Positions 1-11,300 of a DNA stretch of 64,000 bases are shown one piece after another; positions within the stretch are counted from its first letter, which is position 1; each line of letters starts with the position of its first letter. The translations under genes were made by a program, and so were the position numbers. The notes under the pieces are model-generated. The model had not been told where the DNA came from. It saw only the letters and a program-made list of their open reading frames with translations, and did not search any database. Source of the stretch: Macrostomum hystrix (taxonomy: Eukaryota > Platyhelminthes > Macrostomidae); contig CATNEN010000002.1 of NCBI GenBank assembly GCA_950097015.1, positions 8,447,501-8,511,500 of the forward strand, in the 5' to 3' direction.

Positions 1-150
1 ACACTCCCAGCTTCCCAGATCCTCACTCTGACACTCCCAGCTTCCCAGATCCTCACCCTGACACTCCCAGCTTCCCAGATCCTCACTCCGACACTCCTAG
101 CTTCCCAGATCTTCACCCTGACACTCCTAGCTTCGCAGATCCTCACTCTG
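1..150. repeat. 30-bp minisatellite, SHC intron
   Basis: About five copies of a 30-bp unit with core cttcccagatcctcac. It lies in the intron upstream of the first visible SHC exon and continues off the left edge. Confidence 0.9.
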
Positions 151-291
151 GCAAGTTATCCTAAGATATTAAATTGTTAATATATTTCTATTTTCTCACT
201 CTGAGCATTTCGCATGAACTTTATTCATATCTAATTTTATCACTGAAGCTGCAGCTGGGCCACAATCTGAACCACCAATTATCACAACAAG

Positions 292-3200
292 GTGACTCGA
301 GCAGCCATCTGCATGTGCTGCGAGGCTGCAGGCCTCATCATGCCAGGCAAGAAGCGGCGCGACAAGTCCATCACCAAACTGCTTGGTGACCGGCCCAGCA
401 TGCAGCACAGCGGTTGGAGCGTCAACATTACAGTCACCACCCAGTGCATCAGCGTGCTGGCCATGGACACGCAGGCTGTCATCGCCAGCCACGACCTCGT
501 CAATGTCTCATTCGCCAGCGGCGGCGACCCCGACACAATGGACTACGTAGCCTACGTTGCTAAGGACGCGCTCCAGGGTCGGGCATGCTACGTGATTGAG
601 TGCCCAGACGGACTGGCATCGGATGTGGTATCCACCATCGGCCAAGCCTTTGAGCTCAGGTACAAGGGTGTCCATTGTGCGCCGGCTGCTGCAGCTTCTG
701 CCACACCTGCCCCTTCGTCTGGCAATGTGAGTTCGAATGTTTTCTGTATAGCCTATAATCCCTAGTTCTGGACTCGAGTTTCTGGAGTCCCAGATCCTCC
801 GTGTGGGAATTCTCACTCCCAGGTCCTCCAATCCTGAGTTGTAAATCCATCTCTAATCTATAATCTGTATTGAAGGTATCTACTCACAAATTCCGGCAGT
901 CATAGCCTCAAACCCACAATGCTATTGACTATGTTACACTTGTGAGACAGCACTGACCAATGAGCAGCCGAGAGTTGGCCAGCAACCAGTTCTGTGATCA
1001 GTTGATTTTGCTGGCCATAGAAAGCGCTGCTAACAGATCTTAATTTTCAGACCCTCAAGGCTGCAGCAGCCGCCCTCCCAGACCCTCAAGGCTGCAGCAG
1101 CCATCCCTGATCCTCAAGGCTGTAGCAGCTGCCCTCCCAGCTGATCCTCAAGGCTGTAGCAGCTGCCCTCCCAGCTGATCCTCAAGGCTGCAGCAGCTGC
1201 CCTCCCAGCTGATCCTCAAGGCTGTAGCAGCTGCCCTCCCAGCTGATCCTCAAGGCTGTAGCAGCTACCCTCCCAGCTGATCCTCAAGGCTGCAGCAGCT
1301 GCCCTCCCAGCTGATCCTCAAGGCTGCAACAGCTGCCCTCCCAGCTGATCTTCAAGGCTGCAACAGCTGCCCTCCCAGCTGATCCTCAAGGCTGTAGCAG
1401 CTGCCCTCCCAGCTGATCCTCAAGGCTGTAGCAGCTGCCCTCCCAGCTGATCCTCAAGGCTGCAGCAGCTGCCCTCCCAGCTGATCCTCAAGGCTGCAAC
1501 AGCTGCCCTCCCAGCTGATCCTCAAGGCTGCAGCAGCTGCCCTCCCAGCTGATCCTCAAGGCTGTAGCAGCTGCCCTCCCAGCTGATCCTCAAGGCTGTA
1601 GCAGCTGCCCTCCCAGCTGATCCTCAAGGCTGTAGCAGCTGCCCTCCCAGCTGATCCTCAAGGCTGTAGCATCTGCCCTCCCAGACCCTCAACGCTGCAG
1701 CAGCCGCCATCCCAGACCCTCAAGGCTGCAGCAGCCGCCCTCCCAGACCCTCAAGGCTGCAGCAGCCGCCATCCCAGACCATCAAGTCTGTAGAACCCGC
1801 CATCCCAGATCCTCAAGACTGCAGCAGCCGCCCTCCCAGATCCACAGACCAAACATGGCCACCCTAACTAAATGTAGAGTTTTATCCAGCGATCGACTGT
1901 AGTTTAACAATATATGAACACAGTTGCGAGATTAAATTGCTAAATGTAATGAAACCGCATGCGTTAAAGGTCTAAGACTGTATCAGTTAGTTTCTTAGGC
2001 AGCGAAGGTGTTAGTAATGTGTTTTCAGTTATGACTAATCACAGTTTGGGCTTCAGTTTTGGCTCTGTTTGCCAGGTGCTTCGCATAGCTTGGCACTAAA
2101 TATAGCCATCAGCTTGACCTTGGCTGGCTGGCTAAACAGACTATTCAATATATTAGGTTGTTTAAAGTTTACTTAGCTGGCTTTCTAATCATTCATGGCG
2201 CGATCTTTGCGCATCAATTTGTTTAAAATTTAGACTGCCTTAACAGACTGAAGATTTGAAGGGTCAGCGATTGACACGTTTGATCTAATCATTCAGACTG
2301 CATTCAGTCCTTTCCTCATACTCCATTCAGCCCCTTCCTCAGACTCCATTCAGTCCTTTTCTCAGACTGCATTCAGTCCTTTCCTCCGACTGCATTCAGT
2401 CCTTTCATCAGACTGCATTCAGTCCTTTCCTCAGACTGCATTCAGTCCTTTCCTCAGACTGCATTCAGTCCTTTCCTCAGACTGCATTCAGTCCTTTCCT
2501 CAGACTGCATTCAGTCCTTTCCTCAGACTGCATTCAGCCCCTTCCTCAGACTCCATTCAGTCCTTTTCTCAGACTGCATTCAGTCCTTTCCTCAGACTGC
2601 ATTCAGTCCTTTCCTCAGACTGCATTCAGTCCTTTCCTCAGACTGCATTCAGTCCTTTCCTCAGACTGCATTCAGTCCTTTCCTCAGACTGCATTCAGTC
2701 CTTTCCTCAGACTGCATTCAGTCCTTTCCTCAGACTGCATTCAGTCCTTTCCTCAGACTGCATTCAGTCCTTTCCTCAGACTGCATTCAGTCCTTTCCTC
2801 AGACTGCATTCAGTCCTTTCCTCAGACTGCATTCAGTCCTTTCCTCAGACTGCATTCAGTCCTTTCCTCAGACTGCATTCAGCCCCTTCCTCAGGCTTCA
2901 ATTGACCACCTCCCTTAACTTCCTTCAGAGGCCAGTCCAGCAGCAGCCGTCCCAACCGCAGTTCCTGGACGTTCAGCAGAAGCAAAATCAAAACGACGCC
3001 AGCGGCGCTGCAGGAATTGACTTTGGTATGCGATGCAGTTTCCTGGAATTCTTAGCGCATTAAATAGGCTACAGATCTCTGGCTTTCACCAATGCCCCCA
3101 CTCCCTCCGCCTATTGCGCAGACCCGGCGCCGGCTCTACCGCCTCGCCACGCGCCAGCCTCAGTCGGCATTGTTGTCAGCGATGCGGCAGCCGCCAGCGC

Positions 3201-3585
3201 CTATCTTGTGCCCACTGTAGCTGATGCAGTCGCTTCAAACGGCAGCTCGGATCAGCAGCCGCTGTCGCAGCCCTGGTATCACGGTCACGTGACTCGGCTT
3301 GACGCCGAGGCCAGGCTGCAGGCCGAGGGCGACTATCTGGTCCGCTCCGCCTCCGGCCAGCCCGGCCAGTACGTGCTCAGCGGCCGCCTCACCGGCTCTG
3401 GTCCCGGCGGCCAGCCCCGCTACAAGCACCTGCTGCTGATCGATCCCGATGGCCGGGTTCGAACTCGCGACCGCGTATTCGACAGCGTAGAACAGCTGAT
3501 TAGATTTCACTCAGACAGCCGGCTGCCCATTGTCAGCGAAGACAGCGAGCTGGTGCTGGGCCGACCGGTGCTCAAGCCGCGGTGA
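292..3585 (+). CDS. SHC: SHC-type adaptor protein (PTB + SH2), 5' end outside window
   Basis: Phosphotyrosine adaptor that couples receptor tyrosine kinases to downstream signalling in the cytoplasm. Three exons are visible: 292-726, 2929-3025 and 3122-3585 (phases 0, 1, then stop TGA at 3583), giving 331 residues of the C-terminal part. Exon 292-726 is the second half of the SHC PTB domain, including the hallmark SFASGGDPDT-like stretch, DYVAYVAKD and the final helix STIGQAFELR. The third exon carries an SH2 domain beginning PWYHGHVTR, with the FLVR-type arginine in GDYLVRSAS and the SHC-type PGQYVLSG and LPIVS segments. The first half of the PTB must lie left of position 1. The linker (CH1) has a proline-rich ALPPRH and only one tyrosine (AYLVPT). 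SHC identity is secure from the PTB-CH1-SH2 order; which paralogue is not. Confidence 0.92.
1050..1850. repeat. 34-bp minisatellite, SHC intron
   Basis: About 23 copies of a 34-bp unit containing gatcctcaaggctgtagcag. The outermost copies are shorter, near 30 bp, and diverged (gaccctcaaggctgcagcag), as expected when array edges are older than the centre. The whole array lies inside the 727-2928 intron. Confidence 0.95.
2300..2900. repeat. 23-bp minisatellite, SHC intron
   Basis: About 26 copies of a 23-bp unit with core cagactgcattcagtccttt. It is highly homogeneous and ends about 30 bp before the acceptor of the second visible SHC exon (2929). Confidence 0.95.
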
Positions 3586-3714
3586 AGGAAATTGTGGCGA
3601 CTGCCATCTAAACTGAAATTCAATGCCATCTGTGTAACATTCTGTGTAACTTTAAGGGACAAAGTGCATAATCAGTCGTACGTCAGTCGTTCGGACACAG
3701 TCACTCTAAAACAA

Positions 3715-4278
3715 GTGCTGTATAACAGCTAGATGTGTCTGTAACAGCTACTGTCTAATAGCTAGATGTATCTGTAACAGCTGCTGTCTAATAGCTAGAT
3801 GTATCTGTAACAGCTGCTGTCTAATAGCTAGATGTATCTGTAACAGCTGCTGTCTAATAGCTAGATGTATCTGTAACAGCTACTGTCTAATAGCTAGATG
3901 TATCTGTAACAGCTACTGTCTAATAGCTAGATGTATCTGTAACAGCTGCTGTCTAATAGCTAGATGTGTCTGTAACAGCTACTGTCTAATAGCTAGATGT
4001 GTCTGTAACAGCTACTGTCTAATAGCTAGATGTGTCTGTAACAGCTACTGTCTAATAGCTAGATGTATCTGTAACAGCTACTGTCTAATAGCTAGATGTA
4101 TCTGTAACAGCTACTGTCTAATAGCTAGATGTGTCTGTAACAGCTACTGTCTAATAGCTAGATGTGTCTGTAACAGCTACTGTCTAATAGCTAGATGTAT
4201 CTGTAACAGCTACTGTCTAATAGCTAGATGTATCTGTAACAGCTACTGTCTAATAGCTAGATGTATCTGTAACAGGCG
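3715..4278. repeat. 33-bp minisatellite downstream of SHC
   Basis: About 17 copies of a 33-bp unit with core taatagctagatgtatctg, starting about 130 bp after the SHC stop codon, so probably within or just beyond its 3' UTR. Copies differ mainly by cagctact versus cagctgct and by atgtatct versus atgtgtct. Confidence 0.93.
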
Positions 4279-5040
4279 CTGTCCAGCACTTGAAGAGTCA
4301 AGACCAGTAAGAGCATAACAGTTTAGGGCAGTTCATTGATTGCATCTAGTTCAGTTAGTTATTAGCGTTCGCACCCATCACTACCGTTGTGATCAAGTGT
4401 TTTTCTGTAGATGTGGTTCTATTTTTCCAACGAAATAACGCCTAGTTTTTTGTTTCAATATAAATTCTTTTTTTTCACTTCTGAATGCAGACTTCAATTG
4501 TCAGTAGCCGCAATCGAACATGATTGTGTGTTTTTGTTCTCAATAGCATAGTTATAGCTAAGTTTGTGATTCAGTATCGTGTCTTCCATTTATCCACGCA
4601 TCTGCTACTGACTTTCTAGCAAATAAGCGTATGCTTAGCCTGTGTTCGATTAATCTTTGCCGCGACAAAAATGAAGCTCGTACCTAGTATCGATAGAAAT
4701 TCGCAAAATTAGTTGTTGTATTATACGCCACTTTGTACTATTAGGCAAGGTAATTTTTTACACTTCAAACGGGTAATTACCGCATGCTTTTGTCTGTTTC
4801 CTGAGCGTTAAACTTTCTCCACAATGGAATATTGTTTTTTTCACTACTTCAAGTAGTACTGTTTTTTATGAATTATAAGAACAACGCGTGTCTGTTCTTC
4901 CAATAAGCTCGCTGACTCGAAACTTCACCTTCCATCGGACAAAGCCTTTCTATTTTTGTCTCGCTTGATTGATTTCACGTAAATTCGGGCTTTTAACGAA
5001 ACAGCTGATAATGATAGAGAAATATTCTTTTTAAGTGGTA
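4279..5040. other. AT-rich intergenic sequence
   Basis: Unique AT-rich sequence between SHC and the G-alpha gene. No open frame with protein-like composition and no repeat was seen. Confidence 0.6.
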
Positions 5041-5044
5041 GAAA

Positions 5045-5545
5045 GAATCTAACAGACAGGGTAGAGTTAATCTGGTACGCAGCGTAGAATGCATCTGGCA
5101 GACAGGGTAGATTAAATCTGGTAGGCAGGGTAGAATAAATCTGGTGGACAGGGTAGATTAAATCTGGTGGACAGGGTAGATTTAATCTGGTAGGCAGGGT
5201 AGAATAAATCTGGTGGACAGGGTAGAATAAATCTGGTGGACAGGGTAGAATAAATCTGGTGGACAGGGTAGAATAAATCTGGTGGACAGGGTAGAATAAA
5301 TCTGGTGGACAGGGTAGAATAAATCTGGTGGACAGGGTAGATTAAATCTGGTAGGCAGGGTAGAGTATATCTCGTAAATAGGGTAGAATATATCTGGTAG
5401 ATAAAGTAGAATATATCTGGTAGACAGGGTAGAAAAAATCTCGTAGACAGGGTAAAAGGAATCTAGTAGATGGGTGGAATGAATCTAGTTGACATGCATT
5501 TTAGAATAAATCTGGTAGACAGGGTAAAATAAATCTGGTAAAAAT
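5045..5545. repeat. 23-bp minisatellite, intergenic
   Basis: About 21 copies of a 23-bp unit with core agaataaatctggtggacag. The right end is degenerate (tatatct, cgtag variants) and grades into unique sequence. Confidence 0.93.
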
Positions 5546-5844
5546 GAGACATTTTCGTCCCATTTAATCTCGTGATTAAAAGCTGATGGTCTCATATGCT
5601 CATTTCTCTGATTGCGCATGTTAATAAGGCTATCGTGTGTTTTTTCTGTGCTCAGAATAGAGAGTTAAAGTTGTCCAAGCGTGTGATTTTGCTTGGGCAT
5701 ACATTTTGTCTTTTCAGTACAAATCGCTGTGTACATTGTTCGAACCTCATTGCAATGCTTGTTACCTGCATGCCACTGTTAGCTATTCTCGGCTGTTATT
5801 GGCATTATCTGCCCCTCATGATTTTCTTTCTCACCTGATGGCTG

Positions 5845-6945
5845 TTGCGATTGATACACTTGATAGACCCTGGAATTGATACACTTGATAAACCCTGCGA
5901 TTGATACACCTAATAGACCCTGGGATTGATACACCTGATAATCCCTGGGATTGATTCACCTGATAATCCCTGGGATTGATACACCTGATAGACCCTTGGA
6001 TTGATACAGGTCTGATAGACCCTGGGATTGATACACCTGATAGACCCTGGGATTGATACACCTGATAGACCCTGGGATTGATACACCTGATAGACCCTGG
6101 GATTGATTCACCTGATAATCCCTGGGATTGATTCACCTGATAGACCCTGGGATTGATACACCTGATAGACCCTGGGATTGATTCACCTGATAATCCCTGG
6201 GATTGATACACCTGATAGACCCTGGCATTGATACACCTGATAGACCCTTGGATTGATACACCTGATAGACCCTGGGATTGATACACCTGATAGACCCTGG
6301 GATTGATTCACCTGATAATCCCTGGGATTGATTCACCTGATAGACCCTGGGATTGATACACCTGATAGACCCTGGGATTGATTCACCTGATAATCCCTGG
6401 GATTGATACACCTGATAGACCCTGGCATTGATACACCTGATAGACCCTTGGATTGATACACCTGATAGACCCTGGGATTGATACACCTGATAGACCCTGG
6501 GATTGATACACTTGATAAACCCTGCGATTGATACACCTGATAGACCCTTGGATTGATACACCTGATAGACCCTGGGATTGATACACCTGATAGACCCTTG
6601 GATTGATACACCTGATAGACCCTGGGATTGATACACCTGATAGACCCTGGGATTGATACACTTGATAAACCCTGCGATTGATACACCTGATAGACCCTTG
6701 GATTGATACACCTGATAGACCCTGCGATTGATACACCTGATAGACCCTTGGATTGATACACCTGATAGACCCTGCGATTGATACACCTGATAGACCCTTG
6801 GATTGATACACCTGATAGACCCTGGGATTGATACACCTGATAGACCCTTGGATTGATACACCTGATAGACCCTGGGATTGATACACCTGATAGACCCTGG
6901 CATTGATAACCCTGGGATTGATACACTTGATAGACCCTGGGGTTC
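5845..6945. repeat. 25-bp minisatellite, intergenic
   Basis: About 44 copies of a 25-bp unit with core gattgatacacctgatagac. Because 25 is not divisible by 3 and the unit lacks stops on the minus strand, all three minus frames stay open for long stretches. Those frames only recode the unit with a 25-residue period and are not genes. Blocks of copies recur in order (aatccc and accctgc variants), showing higher-order duplication. Confidence 0.96.
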
Positions 6946-7339
6946 ATTGATTGATCGAACATGCCCTACTCCACTCGCTGCAAAGATCTGCGCGAACTTT
7001 TATCACTTATACAAATCCCGCTACCCTTATTCTAGTGTTTTATTATTATCAGTTTTGGTCCAGCTCGACACAGCTACCCGTGTTTGTACTCTTGAATGTT
7101 ACTGACTCCTACAAATGCTACCAACGACTGGTGTTCACCGTTGCTTTATCAACAAAGCCAGAAAGGCACTAATAAATATTTATCTACGCTAATTGATTGA
7201 TCGCATCGGCAGTTATTTGTGATTACACTGATTGCCGTTGACTTCTACCGACTCTTGAGTTTGAAGGACTCGATTATTTCATACACGTCAGAAGTAACGT
7301 TACAAATTGATAAATTGGTCAAATGGTAACAGTACGATG

Positions 7340-7890
7340 ACAATCCGACTCCAGCTGCCATGACAGTCAGATACCAGCTGCCATAACAGTCATACTCCAG
7401 CTGCAATCACAGTCAAACTCCAGCTACCATGACAGTCAGACACCAGCTGCCATGACAGTCAGCCTCCAGCTGCAATCACAGTCAAACTCCAGCTACCATG
7501 ACAGTCAGACACCAGCTGCCAGTCTTGTGAGTCAGACTCCAGCTGCCATGACAGTCAGACACCAGCTGCCAGTCTTGTGAGTCGGACTCCAGCCGCCATG
7601 ACAGTCAGACACCAGCTGCCCTGACAGTCAGACACCAGCTGCCCTGACAGTTAGACACCAGCTGCCATGACAGTCAGACACCAGCTGCCCTGACAGTCAG
7701 ACACCAGCTGCCCTGACAGTCAGACACCAGCTGCCAGTCTTGTGAGTCAGACTACAGCTGCCATGACAGTCAGACACCAGCTGCAATCTCAGTCATACTC
7801 CAGCTGGCATGACAGTCAGACACCAGCTGCCATGACAGTCAGACTCCAGCTGCCATGACAGTCAGACTTTAGCTGCCAGTCTTGTGAGTC
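7340..7890. repeat. 23-bp minisatellite upstream of the G-alpha gene
   Basis: About 23 copies of a 23-bp unit with core agacaccagctgccatgaca, with occasional variant units (cagtcttgtgagt). It ends about 440 bp before the G-alpha start codon, so it sits in the likely promoter or 5' UTR region. Confidence 0.93.
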
Positions 7891-8335
7891 AGATCAGGTG
7901 AAAGCTGGAGCAGTTCACAATGTTTCGCACCGCTGTCAGGCGGGCCAGTTGCAATGGTCCTGAAGGAATTGCCCCATTTGTCCCCGCCTGCTACCCGCCT
8001 ACGCTGAAAGCGGCCAGCCAATGAAGGCTGTGCAGTCCGTATCCGCGATTGCTCAGCCATCTGCGGCTGCGGACCGGCCGACCCCCGTGTGCCTGACTTC
8101 GAGCCGACAAAAGCGGGCTTCATTATCGAAATAGCCGATAAGCCACTGCTGAGGCTCTGCACTCCTGCCTGCCCACCTCGGCGCATCTGTTCCCGCAATT
8201 CGAGCGTCTCTGGCTAGCTGAGCATAAATTAATTGATTGCACCGCTGCTGCGAGAAAACTTTGTCCACAGCTGGCAAATCTCTGAGCCTCTGTGGGTCCC
8301 GAGTCGACTTCTCAAACCGCAGTCAGGCCTGCTGA

Positions 8336-11300
8336 ATGTCCGCCACCTGCTGCCTCGCTGGCGGCGCCGCAGATGCTGAGGCGGCAGTCGCCGCCCGCGT
8401 CAATCGCGAGATCGAGCGACAGGCCAGGGCCGACTTCAAGCTCAGCCAGAAGATCATCCAGCTGCTGCTACTGGGTGAGTTTTTCCTGCATTCCCCTTGG
8501 CCCATCTTCCCTACCCCACCTTCCCAGCCTTCCTCTTCCTCGCCCTACCTTCCTCTTCCCCTCCTTCCTCTTCCTTTCCTTCCTCTTTTCTTCCCTCCTC
8601 TTCCCCTTCTTCCTCTTCCCCTCCTTCTTCTTCCCTTTATCCTCTTCCGCTCCTTCCTCTTCCCTTTATCCTCTTCCCCTCCTTCCTCTGCCCCGCCTTC
8701 CTCTTCCCCGCCTTCCTCTTCTCTTCCTTCCTCTTCCCCTCCTTCCTCTTCCCCTCCTTCCTCTTCCCCGCCTTCCTCTTCCCCGCCTTCCTCTTCTCTT
8801 CCTTCCTCTTCCTTTCCTTCCTCTTCCTTTCCTTCCTCTTCCCCTCCTTCCTCTTCCCCTCCTTCCTCTTCCCCGCCTTCCTCTTCTCTTCCTTCCTCTT
8901 CCCCGCCTTCCTCTTCTCTTCCTTCCTCTTCCTTTCCTTCCTCTTCCCCGCCTTCCTCTTCCCCGCCTTCCTCTTCTCTTCCTTCCTCCTCCTTTCCTTC
9001 CTCTTCCTTTCCTTCCTCTTCCCCTCCTTCCTCTTCCCCTCCTTCCTCTTCCCCGCCTTCCTCTTCTCTTCCTTCCTCTTCCTTTCCTTCCTCTTCCCCG
9101 CCTTCCTCTTCCCCGCCTTCCTCTTCTCTTCCTTCCTCTTCCTTTCCTTCCTCTTCCCCGCCTTCCTCTTCCCCGCCTTCCTCTTCTCTTCCTTCCTCTT
9201 CCCTACCTTTTTCTTCATCACCTTCCTGTTCCCTTCCCCACCTTCCCTGACATTTCGAGTAATCACAATGAGACAAAGCTGAGGTCTCCGCCAGTGATAA
9301 TTAAATATTCTGTATCTGTGCCAGGTGAGAGGCAGGCAGGTGAGAACAAGGAAACAAGCTGCAGCCCTCAATTCAATGGCTTGGCGCACTGGTTAGCAAC
9401 TGCGAGGCAATTCTGACAGGAATATTTGCTACAACACCGCCATTTTGCCCACTAATTAACTCTGCTCCCCCTCAAACCGAACCACTGTACTGCAGCTGCC
9501 ATTGCTGGACTGATTAACCGTGGACAAGACGACTGGGTGGCTTGCTCATTGCTGCGAGTCATGGCCATCATGGGATAAGCTAGCCCAAGCCTTAGCTACC
9601 CAAATCCTTAGCTACCCAAGAGACTTAGCTACTCCAGAATCTTAGCTACCCCAGAACCATGGCTACCCCAATCCTTAGCTACCCCAGGACCTTAGCTATC
9701 CCAATCCTTAGCTACCCCAGGACCTTAGCTATCCCAATCCTTAGCTACCCCAGAACCTTAGCTATCCCAATCCTTAGCTACCCCAGAACCTTAGCTATCC
9801 CAATCCTTAGCTACCCCAGAACCTTAGCTATCCCAATCCTTAGCTACCCAGAACCTTAGCTACACCTTAATTAGCTACCCAATCATTAGCTACCCCAGAA
9901 CCTTAGCTATCCCAATCCTTAGCTACCCCAGAACCTTAGCTATCCCAATCCTTAGCTACCCCAGAACCTTAGCTATCCAAATCCTTAGCTACCCCAGGAC
10001 CTTAGCTACCCAATCATTAGCTACCCCAGAACCTTAGCTATCCCAATCCTTAGCTACCCCAGAACCTTAGCTATCCCAATCCTTAGCTATCCCAGAACCT
10101 TAGCTATCCAAATCCTTAGCTACCCCAGAACCTTAGCTATCCCAATCCTTAGCTACCCAGAACCTTAGCTACACCTTAATTAGCTACCCAATCATTAGCT
10201 ACCCCAGAACCTTAGCTAGCCCAATCCTAGCTCCCCAATCCTTAGCTACCCCAATCCTAGCTACCCCAATCCTTAGCTACACCTTAATTAGCTACCCAAT
10301 CATTAGCTACCCCAGAACTTTATAGCTACACCTTAATTAGCTACCCAATCATTAGCTACCCCAGAACTTTATAGCTACACCTTAATTAGCTACCCAATCA
10401 TTAGCTACCCCAGAACTTTATAGCTACACCTTAATTAGCTACCAAGCTTCAGCCACGCCCTAGTCTCTTAGTTTCCTGAGCTCCGGCAAACATTTAGCCA
10501 CTGACAAAGCATTAGCTACCTCGGCATCCATAGCTACTCGAAAAGCGACCCGTTTGTCCAAGCCAATATTTAGTGAGGCTCCAGCAACACTCAGCTTTGA
10601 ATCCAATGTTAGAAACAAATTCAGATAATAAATTCAATTTATTGGCCGAGCCGCTGTTCATTTCTAACAAAAATGCCGGCTGTCCTGAACGGCCTTCGCG
10701 GGTTGCTGATTTGATCACCGGGTTAAAAACACAGCCCGCTAGGAAATATTGACAGCCAGTTAATCCCCAGCTATTCCCAGATGAGTGAGGAACCGCCCCT
10801 CTCTCCGTATCGGCCAGTCAGTCTCCCAGTTCCCAAATGTGTCGCCGCCTTTCGTATCCCGGGAAATTACGACGTCAATTGCCCGACGCATTTCGCATAA
10901 TAAGAGGCCGGCGGCCGCCATCCCCCGCCTGTGAATGAAAAATATGCCGCCCAGACCTACGGCTTTCACATCCGCATTGAGAACTCACAGACCAACAAGA
11001 GCTGGGGATTATTGGATTGCCGGCACATCAGACTGAGTCATGTAATTCTCTAGTTCTTCTTGTGCTAATTGCAAATTGCAGATTTCATCAGAAAAAAATT
11101 GGGAATTTTAACTAAACTAAGTTTTTCTGTTTTTTTGTGGGGTTTCTAATCTTGGGCATTTGAGATTTGTTATTTTAGATATTTGGGATTTCCAATTTTT
11201 TATATTTGGGATTTCCAATCTTTGATGTTTGGGATTTTTAATTTTTTATGCTTGGGATTTCTAATATTTGTTGTTTGGGATTTCTAATTTTTTATGTTTG

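Noticed and set aside
5831-6962. Long minus-strand open frames (up to 256 codons)
   Set aside because: They recode a 25-bp minisatellite in three frames; no unique sequence.
8292-9416. Pro/Ser/Leu-rich (plus) and Glu/Lys/Arg-rich (minus) open frames
   Set aside because: They are products of the homopyrimidine array in G-alpha intron 1. Only 8336-8474 is coding.
10512-10969. Two minus-strand frames in G-alpha intron 1
   Set aside because: No similarity recognised and antisense in an intron.
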